A DNA stretch of 11,263 nt from Cellvibrio sp. (GTDB lineage Bacteria; Pseudomonadota; Gammaproteobacteria; Pseudomonadales; Cellvibrionaceae), in assembly GCA_003524365.1 (NCBI GenBank), contig DQHS01000024.1:19037-30299 (forward strand). The letters run 5' to 3'. Shown here in pieces: positions 1 to 7,091 of the stretch. Each line of letters begins with the position of its first letter. Position 1 is the stretch's first letter. Under the pieces are notes generated by a model. The model saw nothing but the letters and a program-made list of their open reading frames with translations, did no database searches and had not been told where the DNA came from. Both the position numbers and the translations under genes were made by a program.

Positions 1-1
1 A

Positions 2-220
2 GATCGCATAAGTCAGGTATTGGAGCATACGAACCAATCCTTACAAGAGTTGGATCAGCTGATAAAGGCTCATGATAGTAAAAAGTTTGATCTGCTTGTC
101 AATGCAACAGTGCTTCTTGAGAATCTGAAAGGTCGAGCGACTACAGATTTGGAAAGAAAAGAGTTGGGAATGTTGCCGCTGCATCGTGCAAATTCTGATT
201 CGGAATTAACATTTTTTTGA
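2..220 (+). CDS. C-terminal end of an upstream gene, probably an MCP-like chemotaxis protein (5'-truncated)
   Basis: The reading frame is open from base 2 to the TGA at 218-220 and enters from outside the window, so only the last 72 residues are seen. The start DRISQVLEHTNQSLQELDQL and the end SELTFF resemble, from memory, the tail of soluble MCP-like proteins often encoded just upstream of cheY-STAS-cheA (pattern QDRxSQIL.H...L..L, ending in TFF). The visible part is mostly helical and charged, with no membrane segment and no MCP hairpin tip, which would lie upstream. An in-frame TTG at 20 is not needed as a start because the frame is open before it. It ends 16 bases before the chosen cheY start, so it is probably the preceding gene of the same operon. 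That this is a coding end is fairly sure; the family is only a suggestion. Confidence 0.6.
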   Translation, partial: DRISQVLEHTNQSLQELDQLIKAHDSKKFDLLVNATVLLENLKGRATTDLERKELGMLPLHRANSDSELTFF

Positions 221-236
221 TTTGATGAATATTCAG

Positions 237-599
237 ATGAGTAAAACAATCCTGATTGTTGATGATTCTGCATCCGTAAGACAAGTCGTTTCTTTGGCGC
301 TCAGGGCTGCTGGGCACAAAGTAATTGAGGCATGTGATGGTTTGGATGCTCTTGGAAAGTTGGATGGCAGCAAAATCCATTTAATTGTAAGTGATATTAA
401 TATGCCCAACATGGATGGGCTGAGTTTTGTGAAAGTTATTAAAGCTAAGGGAGAGTATCAATATACACCTGTTCTTATGCTCACGACTGAATCGGGAGAT
501 GATAAAAAAATGGAAGGAAAATCTTTAGGTGTGAAGGGATGGCTGGTGAAGCCATTTAAGCCGGATTTGTTATTGTCTGCTGTTGCAAAGTTGGCATAA
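237..599 (+). CDS. cheY: CheY, single-domain chemotaxis response regulator
   Basis: This encodes a 120-residue receiver domain that takes a phosphoryl group from CheA and carries the signal, normally to the flagellar switch. The acidic pair D9-D10, phospho-acceptor D53 (in SDINMPNMDG), T83 and K105 (in LVKPF) have the spacing of E. coli D57/T87/K109, so it should be active. No output domain is attached. ATG 237 gives the usual family start MSKTILIVDD; ATG 225 and TTG 222 are in frame but would add residues atypical of the family, and none of the three has a strong ribosome site. The tail KGWLVKPFKPDLLLSAV is typical of CheY proteins encoded beside cheA rather than of unrelated response regulators. 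It lies five bases before the STAS gene. Confidence 0.95.
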   Translation: MSKTILIVDDSASVRQVVSLALRAAGHKVIEACDGLDALGKLDGSKIHLIVSDINMPNMDGLSFVKVIKAKGEYQYTPVLMLTTESGDDKKMEGKSLGVKGWLVKPFKPDLLLSAVAKLA

Positions 600-603
600 A
601 GAT

Positions 604-894
604 ATGAACGAAAAGTCCAATCCCCAAATATTATTCCCTGTTAGCCTGACTATTTATGATGTATGTGAATGTGAGGATAAAGTTCAAGAAAGTATAAGGG
701 CAGGGTTTGATGCTGAAATCAATTTGGCCAATGTCGCTGAGCTTGATAGTGCAGGTATGCAATGGTTAATGAGCTTTGCTGAACGCGAAAACAACATGGG
801 GCAACGGGTAGGTATAACGCGGCCTAGCCCTGTATGTGTTGAGCAATTTAGGTTGATGGGATTGAGTGATTTTACGGGAGCTGCTGATGATTAA
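604..894 (+). CDS. Single-domain STAS protein of the che operon
   Basis: This encodes a 96-residue protein that is one STAS (SpoIIAA/MlaB-like) fold. The recognisable part is the stretch NLANVAELDSAGMQWLMSF. The D48-S49-A50-G51 loop is the place where anti-anti-sigma factors are phosphorylated on serine or threonine. The N-terminal strand region is divergent (LFPVSLTIYDVCECEDKV). The start is ATG 604, five bases after the cheY stop; an in-frame TTG at 583 inside cheY is not favoured. The 3' end overlaps cheA by 8 bases, implying translational coupling. Single STAS proteins recur between cheY and cheA in gammaproteobacterial che clusters, but I know of no settled function. No SpoIIAB/RsbW-type kinase or cognate sigma factor is present in the window. 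A structural or partner-switch role at the CheA array is conjecture. Confidence 0.88.
   Translation: MNEKSNPQILFPVSLTIYDVCECEDKVQESIRAGFDAEINLANVAELDSAGMQWLMSFAERENNMGQRVGITRPSPVCVEQFRLMGLSDFTGAADD
876..880 (+). promoter_or_regulatory. Ribosome binding site that fixes the cheA start
   Basis: GGGAG lies six bases before ATG 887, inside the end of the STAS gene. It favours ATG 887 over the upstream in-frame TTG at 866, which lies before this site. The protein then begins MINPVDTFRAEAQEHL, a normal HPt start. Confidence 0.75.
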
Positions 895-2938
895 TCCTGT
901 AGATACCTTCCGCGCGGAGGCCCAAGAACATTTGGCGGCTCTTGAACAAGCGTTGCTTGATCTGGAATTGCAGCCAGAAAATGTAGTGCAAATTGCGGCC
1001 GCTTTCAGGGCGATGCATACCATAAAAGGTTCTGCCGGGATGGTCGGCTTTGATCATCTATCTTACTTTACTCATCACCTTGAAAGTCTCTTTGAGTCAG
1101 TGAGAAGCGGCGAGATTATTTTAACACCGGAGTTGTGCCAGTGCGTTATCCAGGCTTCTGATCACATCAGTGACTTATTGGTAAGCACTGAGCCGAGTGC
1201 GGAACTGGTTGTAGTAAGTGAAACCATACTGGCTCGATTAAAGGGTGTATTGCCGAACAATAATAATGCTGCGAATGTTAATAGTGTCGCAACAACAAAA
1301 AATCAAACTGAAAAGCAAAGTTTTTATCGAGTAGATATTCAGCCACACTCAAATTCATTCAAAGATGGGCTGGACATTTTTCCCATACTGCGTGAACTGA
1401 ATGAGTTGGGAAAATGCCATGTCTCTGCCTATTTCAATAATACTTTCAATGCTGAAAAGTTTGATCCTGAAAGCTGTTATCTCCGCTTACAAGTACTACT
1501 CCTTACAAATAAAGACAAAGACTCCATCCAGGATGTCTTTATATTTGTCAGTGATGACTGGTTAATTCAAATAACAAAAGTTGAACCGGAGGAGGCTCAT
1601 CGTCTTGGTGATTTGCTGGTTGCGCACGGCGTGGTGGATGCTGCTGCGCTGGAGGCTATTTTGCAAAGTCAACCAAAAACCGGCGAGCTGTTGAGCCACT
1701 CCGGGTTGGTTAAGCCAGATCAGATTCAACGAGCGCTTTCCGAGCAGCAATACATACGCAATCAGGTTGTTACCAAAGAAGAGCAGAGTATACGTGTTGC
1801 TCAACACAAGTTAGATCAGCTTATGGATCACGTTGGAGAGTTAGTGATCTTACAGGCCGGCTTGGATCAGCTGGCCCTTAATAATAATGATGAGCGTTTA
1901 TTTGAACTTGCTGAAGAATTAAACCGTTTATCAAATGGTTTGCGCGATATTGCATTTGATATTCGTATGTTACCCATTGGTAGCACCTTTGCCAGGTTTC
2001 GTCGGCTTATAAGGGATTTGTGCAGAGATTTAGGCAAGGATGTAGTGCTTGAAACGAATGGTGCAGATACTGAGCTAGACAAAGTTGTATTGGATAAATT
2101 GGTAGAGCCTCTTGTGCACATGCTGCGCAACAGTCTTGATCATGGCATCGAAAGCCCTTCCGCTCGACGAGAGTTGGATAAGCCAGAAAAAGGCATCATA
2201 ACCTTATCCGCACGTCATCACCAAGGCCAAATCTTAATTGAGATTCGTGATGACGGTGCCGGTCTTGATAAAGAAAAAATTCTAGCGAAAGCGTTAAATC
2301 GCGGGCTTATTTCAAAAGAAACAGTTCTGGACGAGTCGTCTATATATCAACTTATTTTCGAGCCGGGGTTTTCAACAGCAGAGAAAGTTTCAGATGTTTC
2401 AGGGCGTGGTGTGGGGATGGATGTTGTAAAGAGTGCAATCGATGCACTACAGGGACAGATAAGCATTGAGTCTACAAAAAATTGTGGTACGAGCTTTCGT
2501 ATCTTGTTGCCAATGACCTTGTCAATTATTGAAGGTTTGATGGTGTCAGTATCAGGTCAAAAATTTATTGTGCCGTTAAATTTGGTTGAAGAATGCATTG
2601 AAACACTTGAACTGGAACCTAATCCTCGCAGTGATACCTGCTTAGTTCAGCATCGGGGTCAGTTGGTACCAAGACTTAGGTTGCGTGAAAAATTTGAGTT
2701 GCAGGGAAAGAGGCCTGCGATAGAACAGACAGTGATTGTTAGGGTGGGGGAAGATGCAATTGGGATTACCGTTGATGAAGTGATCGGAAATCATCAAACA
2801 GTGATCAGAAATCTTGGTCGGCTCTATCAGAATATTCCAGGTGTAATGGGCGCCACAATTCTCGGGGATGGTGGTATTGCGATGATTTTAGATTTGTTAT
2901 CGCTATCAGTTTCATCGCGTAAGCGTGATATGAATTAA
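887..2938 (+). CDS. cheA: CheA, chemotaxis histidine autokinase
   Basis: This encodes a 683-residue cytoplasmic kinase that autophosphorylates under receptor/CheW control and passes phosphate to CheY and CheB. Domains in order: HPt (about 1-110) with phospho-acceptor H44 in FRAMHTIKGSAG; a module (about 146-233) in place of the E. coli-type P2; a tandem 24-residue repeat (239-262 and 264-287) resembling MshEN; P3 dimerisation helices from about 302 (KLDQLMDHVGELVI); the P4 ATPase with N-box near N415 (HMLRNSLDHGIE), D455-D456-GAG and GRGVGMD at 506-512; and the CheW-like P5 from about 543. All catalytic motifs are intact. It overlaps the STAS gene by 8 bases and precedes the mcp gene by 22 bases. 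The module and repeat between HPt and P3 differ from E. coli CheA but, from memory, occur in other proteobacterial CheA proteins. Confidence 0.97.
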   Translation: MINPVDTFRAEAQEHLAALEQALLDLELQPENVVQIAAAFRAMHTIKGSAGMVGFDHLSYFTHHLESLFESVRSGEIILTPELCQCVIQASDHISDLLVSTEPSAELVVVSETILARLKGVLPNNNNAANVNSVATTKNQTEKQSFYRVDIQPHSNSFKDGLDIFPILRELNELGKCHVSAYFNNTFNAEKFDPESCYLRLQVLLLTNKDKDSIQDVFIFVSDDWLIQITKVEPEEAHRLGDLLVAHGVVDAAALEAILQSQPKTGELLSHSGLVKPDQIQRALSEQQYIRNQVVTKEEQSIRVAQHKLDQLMDHVGELVILQAGLDQLALNNNDERLFELAEELNRLSNGLRDIAFDIRMLPIGSTFARFRRLIRDLCRDLGKDVVLETNGADTELDKVVLDKLVEPLVHMLRNSLDHGIESPSARRELDKPEKGIITLSARHHQGQILIEIRDDGAGLDKEKILAKALNRGLISKETVLDESSIYQLIFEPGFSTAEKVSDVSGRGVGMDVVKSAIDALQGQISIESTKNCGTSFRILLPMTLSIIEGLMVSVSGQKFIVPLNLVEECIETLELEPNPRSDTCLVQHRGQLVPRLRLREKFELQGKRPAIEQTVIVRVGEDAIGITVDEVIGNHQTVIRNLGRLYQNIPGVMGATILGDGGIAMILDLLSLSVSSRKRDMN

Positions 2939-2960
2939 TGAGCATGAGGATATAAAGTAA

Positions 2961-4616
2961 ATGATACGTATAGGCATTAAAACATTGTTGTACATTGCAT
3001 TTTTGCTACTAATTTTTTCCTTGGCCTTCACTGGTTATACAGGATTGAATGCATTGGATCGTGCTCGTGACCGCTTAAATGAGACTATCAATGGTCCGGC
3101 GACTAAAGTGAGATTGTCTGGCCAAATACGGGCTCATTTATTGGAGTCGGATAGGCTGCAGAAAGACTACATTATTGCGTTCACATCGGATAAAAAAAAG
3201 GAATTTGAGGGGGCTATTATCCAGGTAGATGCGAAACTGGATGAGCGGATGCCGCAGCTGGAGGCTTTGATAAGTGCTGATGGGAGGAGTGTATTGGATA
3301 GCTTAAAGGTTGCCCTGGCAGAGTACCGTGAAATTGCGCGGCAGGTTCGTGCGATATCTGTTCTTACTGAAGATATGAACGCCCAAAAAGACGATATTGA
3401 ACGCACAGATAGGGAGGCCTATTTGCTATCTGAAAGCAAAGGCCGGCCTGCGCTTATTATTGCGGAAAATGCTGTTAGAAAAATTGTCGAGTTGAACGAA
3501 CTTGAGATGACAGATGCACAGCATCGAGCAGAAATGCGTTATCAAGAGGCTCGCAATAACATGTTAATGACCTTGGCAATTGCTTTTTCGCTCGCTGTCA
3601 TTGCAGCAATTATTATCATTTTACGTATTAACTTGGTAAGTCGCCTTGCTATTGCAATCGGTGAAGGTGATTTGAATCAGCGGTTTAATCCATATGCATC
3701 TGATTCGGATATCTATGGTGTTTTACGTAATATGAATATCAAACTGCGTGAGATTGTTTCGGAGATCAAAGAGTCTTCCAATAATGTCACTGGTGGCAGT
3801 ATTGAGTTGAGCAGTACTGGCCAGCAAATTGCTCAGGGGGCAACGGAGCAGGCCGCTTCGCTAGAGGAAATATCTTCCAGTATGGAGGAAATGAGCGCAA
3901 ATATTTCGCAAGCAGCAGACAATGCGCGACAAACTGAGCAGATCGCGCGTCAGGCGGCTACCGATGCCGAAACAACGGGTAACGCAGTTCGTGGTTCTGT
4001 CGCTGCGATGAAAGATATAGTGGAAAAGATTGGCATTATCAGTGAGATCGCCCGTCAAACTAACCTGCTTGCGCTGAATGCCGCAATTGAAGCAGCTCGG
4101 GCAGGTGAGCATGGTAAAGGTTTTACTGTCGTTGCAGCCGAAGTGCGTAAACTTGCGGAGCGCAGCCAGAAAGCAGCAGGAGAGATAATAGAGAAATCCG
4201 AAAACAGTTTGGAGATTTCAGGCAAAGCCGGTGCCATGTTGGCTGAGCTGGTGCCTAATATTCGGAGAACATCTGATTTGATACAGGAGATTAGTGCTGC
4301 TGCAATTGAGCAGGACAAAGGCGCAGCGGAAATTAACAAAGCCTTACAGCAGCTTGATGAGGTCGTGCAGCAATCTGCCGCCTCAGCGGAAGAGTTGGCG
4401 GCCACTTCTGAGGAGCTTTCCGCTCAAGCAGAACAAATGAATTCAGCAGTAGAATTTTTTCGTGTTGACGATGGCTCTAAACAAAAAACAAATAAAGCAA
4501 AAAAGAATAAAGATACTCAAAAGACTCAAGTAAATAGAAAACGTGTTCCTACACCTGCAATAGCATCTGGCAGTGGGGTTGATTTGGACCTTGAAGATGA
4601 CTTTGTTCGGTATTGA
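2961..4616 (+). CDS. Transmembrane methyl-accepting chemotaxis protein
   Basis: This encodes a 551-residue receptor. TM1 (about 8-28) is followed by a periplasmic, all-helical sensor (about 30-198) that resembles a four-helix bundle, TM2 (about 201-222), a short HAMP-like stretch (GEGDLNQRF, no clear proline) and a full signalling coiled coil. The hairpin tip, around 364-386, contains RQTNLLALNAAIEAARAGEH. Flanking Glu/Gln pairs such as GATEQAAS and SSMEEMSA look like methylation sites. After about residue 500 comes a lysine-rich flexible tail ending DFVRY (547-551). The start at ATG 2961 has GAGGA ten bases upstream, a little far. The ligand cannot be told from the sequence. Its place between cheA and cheW makes it the natural core receptor of this pathway. 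Confidence 0.95.
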   Translation: MIRIGIKTLLYIAFLLLIFSLAFTGYTGLNALDRARDRLNETINGPATKVRLSGQIRAHLLESDRLQKDYIIAFTSDKKKEFEGAIIQVDAKLDERMPQLEALISADGRSVLDSLKVALAEYREIARQVRAISVLTEDMNAQKDDIERTDREAYLLSESKGRPALIIAENAVRKIVELNELEMTDAQHRAEMRYQEARNNMLMTLAIAFSLAVIAAIIIILRINLVSRLAIAIGEGDLNQRFNPYASDSDIYGVLRNMNIKLREIVSEIKESSNNVTGGSIELSSTGQQIAQGATEQAASLEEISSSMEEMSANISQAADNARQTEQIARQAATDAETTGNAVRGSVAAMKDIVEKIGIISEIARQTNLLALNAAIEAARAGEHGKGFTVVAAEVRKLAERSQKAAGEIIEKSENSLEISGKAGAMLAELVPNIRRTSDLIQEISAAAIEQDKGAAEINKALQQLDEVVQQSAASAEELAATSEELSAQAEQMNSAVEFFRVDDGSKQKTNKAKKNKDTQKTQVNRKRVPTPAIASGSGVDLDLEDDFVRY

Positions 4617-4624
4617 GGTGAATC

Positions 4625-5164
4625 ATGGAAAAGCGTGAAATGACAGAACATGATACGACCAGTATTCAAGTGCTTTCCTTTATGCTGGATGAAGAATGGT
4701 TTGGTGTGGAAATTAGTGGAATTCAGGAGGTGCTTGAATTTCGTCACGTTACTAAAGTACCAAGAACACCTGAGTTTATGCTTGGTGTCATTAACTTGCG
4801 TGGGAAGGTTATTCCTGTAGTTGATTTAGGGAAGCATTTTGATATGCCTCCTAAAGAGCCAACATTGGATACCTGCATCATCATCGTTCATGTTGACATA
4901 GATGGTGAATCAACTCCCTTGGGAATAATGGCAGATGAAGTTAAAGAGGTTGTAGAAATTGCAATCAATGAGATCAGCCCTCCGCCCCGTATAGGTAATA
5001 GAATTAATAGTTCTTTTATTTATGGAATGGCAAGGCATGATGATTGTTTTCTTGTTCTATTAAAACTATCACGGATTTTCTCAGCGGAAGAACTAAACAA
5101 AGTTGCAATTCCATTGGATGATGTTCCCGATGTTGAGTTGAATACTGTTAAATCGGAAATGTAG
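4625..5164 (+). CDS. cheW: CheW, receptor-kinase coupling protein
   Basis: This encodes a 179-residue adaptor made of one CheW domain, which bridges MCP hairpin tips to the P5 domain of CheA in the receptor array. The core shows the family pattern: FMLDEEWFGVEISGIQEVLE, then VPRTPEFMLGVINLRGKVIP and VVDLGKHF. These cover the first beta barrel and the conserved NLRG-K-P turn that contacts receptor and kinase. The N-terminal 15 residues and the C-terminal extension (about 155-179, acidic) are less conserved, making it slightly longer than typical. ATG 4625 is chosen because GAGGTGA (4615-4621) sits directly upstream, overlapping the stop of the mcp gene; a second in-frame ATG is five codons in. 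It lies 2 bases from cheR and 8 bases from the mcp gene. Confidence 0.96.
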   Translation: MEKREMTEHDTTSIQVLSFMLDEEWFGVEISGIQEVLEFRHVTKVPRTPEFMLGVINLRGKVIPVVDLGKHFDMPPKEPTLDTCIIIVHVDIDGESTPLGIMADEVKEVVEIAINEISPPPRIGNRINSSFIYGMARHDDCFLVLLKLSRIFSAEELNKVAIPLDDVPDVELNTVKSEM

Positions 5165-5166
5165 CG

Positions 5167-6018
5167 ATGAATGTTATTCATGAAAAAATTTCCGGTGAGC
5201 TTACAGATAGGGATCATAAGCGTGTAGCGGCTTTCGTAGAGGATGTGGCTGGTATCCAGCTGCCTGGTTATAAACGTCAACTTGTCGAAACGCGCTTGCG
5301 AAAGCGTATGAGAGTTGTAGGATTAGAAAAAATATCGAATTATGTCGACTATGTATTTTCAGAGCATGGGGAGCAGGAAAGATCTGCACTCATTGATGTT
5401 ATTACTACCAATAAAACTGACTTTTTCCGTGAGCCAGCACATTTTGATTTCTTGATCAGTCATTTGGAGCGACAACTAAGGCTTGGCGCTCACCAGAATT
5501 ATGCGGTTAAGATTTGGAGTGCTGCATGCAGTAGTGGTGAAGAGCCCTACACAATTGCGATGCTTTTGGCTGAATTACAATTAGGTTGGCCGGAGTTTAG
5601 ATTTCGAATTACCGCGACAGACATTTGCTCGACAGTTCTTAATCAAGCCAAAAATGCGGTTTATAGGCAGGATCGTATTGGGCCGATTTCTGAAAGATTG
5701 CGTAAGAAGTACCTATTGCGGAGTAAAGACGAACTAAAAAAACTGTTTCGCGTTGATAACTCGATTAGAAGCAATATTGACTTTGGTCTATTTAATCTTA
5801 TCAGCGGTGAATACGCCGAGCAAAAAAAATATGATGCCATTTTTTGCCGAAACGTCATGATCTATTTTAATGATCAGGATCGCGCAAAAGTGATACGAAA
5901 CTTGGTGAGTTGTCTTGTGCCTGGCGGGCTATTGTTTCTTGGACACTCTGAAACAATTGGAAATCAGCGAGAGGGGTTGCGCGCTGTTAGCCCCACTGTT
6001 TATAAGCGAGTTGACTAA
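5167..6018 (+). CDS. cheR: CheR, MCP glutamate O-methyltransferase
   Basis: This encodes a 283-residue enzyme that transfers methyl groups from S-adenosylmethionine to receptor glutamates, resetting kinase activity during adaptation. The N-terminal helical domain ends in TTNKTDFFRE (80-89). The SAM site is WSAACSSGEEPYT (117-129), and CRNVMIYF (227-234) closes the Rossmann core, followed by PGGLLFLGHSE. The beta-subdomain loop (about 185-196, RSKDELKKLFRV) lacks the GTG glycines that E. coli CheR uses to bind the receptor tail pentapeptide. The start ATG 5167 follows the cheW stop by two bases with only a weak ribosome site, which suggests translational coupling. It abuts cheB without a gap. 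Confidence 0.97.
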   Translation: MNVIHEKISGELTDRDHKRVAAFVEDVAGIQLPGYKRQLVETRLRKRMRVVGLEKISNYVDYVFSEHGEQERSALIDVITTNKTDFFREPAHFDFLISHLERQLRLGAHQNYAVKIWSAACSSGEEPYTIAMLLAELQLGWPEFRFRITATDICSTVLNQAKNAVYRQDRIGPISERLRKKYLLRSKDELKKLFRVDNSIRSNIDFGLFNLISGEYAEQKKYDAIFCRNVMIYFNDQDRAKVIRNLVSCLVPGGLLFLGHSETIGNQREGLRAVSPTVYKRVD

Positions 6019-7086
6019 ATGATTAAAGTATTAATCGTTGATGACTCAGCAGTAGTACGGCAGGCACTCACAGATATTTTAAGTGCTCAAGCTGATATTG
6101 AAGTAATAGGAACCGCTGCAGATCCCTTTGTAGCAGCAGAAAAAATGCGTTTATTGAAACCCGATGTGATTACGTTGGATATTGAAATGCCTCGCATGGA
6201 CGGGCTGACATTTTTGCGGAAAATTATGTCACAGCATCCGATTCCGGTGGTTATCTGTTCCTCCCTTGTTTCGCAACATTCTGATACCCAGCTTAAGGCA
6301 CTTGAATATGGTGCTGTCGATATTATTTTAAAGCCAAGATTAGGCACTAAGGCGTTTTTATATGAAAGTAGTCAGGTAATCGCAGATGCGATTCGGGGTG
6401 CATCACATGCCAAAGTTGGGCTGCTTGGCTTAAAAAAAGTGGTCCAGCCAAAACTGACTGCGGATGCCGTCCTTCCTCCTCTTACTATTAAAGCTATGCC
6501 AGAGACTACAGAAAAAGTAGTCGTGGTTGGAGCATCTACTGGTGGTACAGAGGCAATTCGTATTTTTCTGGAACAGATGCCTGCTGACTGCCCTGCAATT
6601 GCAATTGTTCAGCATATGCCAGAAGGTTTTACTCGCTCATTCGCGGATCGCTTAAACCAGCTTTGTAAAATACAGGTAAAAGAGGCGGTATCTGGTGATA
6701 CTTTGTTGCGGGGGCATGCATTAATTGCTCCCGGTAATTGCCACATGTTAATAAAACGCAGTGGTGCTAGATACTATGTCGAAGTAAAAGATGGCCCACT
6801 AGTGAGTCGTCATCGCCCGTCGGTAAATGTCTTATTCAGGTCAGCAGCCCAAAATCTTGGCGCTAACGGTATTGGTGTCATTCTGACAGGCATGGGAGAT
6901 GATGGTGCAGATGGTTTGCTAGAGATGCGACAGGCAGGTTCTCTCACTATTGGACAAAACGAAGAAACTTCCGTTGTTTACGGTATGCCAAAAGAGGCGC
7001 ATAAAAGAGGCGCGGTTGAGATACAACTACCCTTGGACGAAATTAGCAAACGAGTGTTATTTCTCAGTCAGCAAAAAATGAAGTAA
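6019..7086 (+). CDS. cheB: CheB, receptor methylesterase/deamidase with receiver domain
   Basis: This encodes a 355-residue two-domain protein. The receiver (about 1-120) has D8-D9, phospho-acceptor D54 (TLDIEMPRMDG) and K104 (ILKPR). The linker runs to about 165. The esterase domain has the catalytic triad S173 (GASTGG), H199 (VQHMPEGF) and D295 (LTGMGDDGADG), so CheA-dependent phosphorylation should activate removal of methyl groups from MCP glutamates. The ATG follows the cheR TAA with no intervening base and no clear Shine-Dalgarno sequence, which points to reinitiation after cheR. The order cheR-cheB-cheD differs from the cheR-cheD-cheB order I recall from several relatives. No defect is seen. 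Confidence 0.97.
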   Translation: MIKVLIVDDSAVVRQALTDILSAQADIEVIGTAADPFVAAEKMRLLKPDVITLDIEMPRMDGLTFLRKIMSQHPIPVVICSSLVSQHSDTQLKALEYGAVDIILKPRLGTKAFLYESSQVIADAIRGASHAKVGLLGLKKVVQPKLTADAVLPPLTIKAMPETTEKVVVVGASTGGTEAIRIFLEQMPADCPAIAIVQHMPEGFTRSFADRLNQLCKIQVKEAVSGDTLLRGHALIAPGNCHMLIKRSGARYYVEVKDGPLVSRHRPSVNVLFRSAAQNLGANGIGVILTGMGDDGADGLLEMRQAGSLTIGQNEETSVVYGMPKEAHKRGAVEIQLPLDEISKRVLFLSQQKMK

Positions 7087-7091
7087 AAATT

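Noticed and set aside
866..886. TTG 866 as the cheA start
   Set aside because: It would place the GGGAG ribosome site inside the gene; ATG 887 has ideal spacing and the normal HPt beginning.
4055..4405. Open frame of 116 codons on the minus strand inside the mcp gene
   Set aside because: It is antisense to the highly conserved MCP signalling domain, with a repetitive Ala/Ser-rich translation typical of shadow frames.
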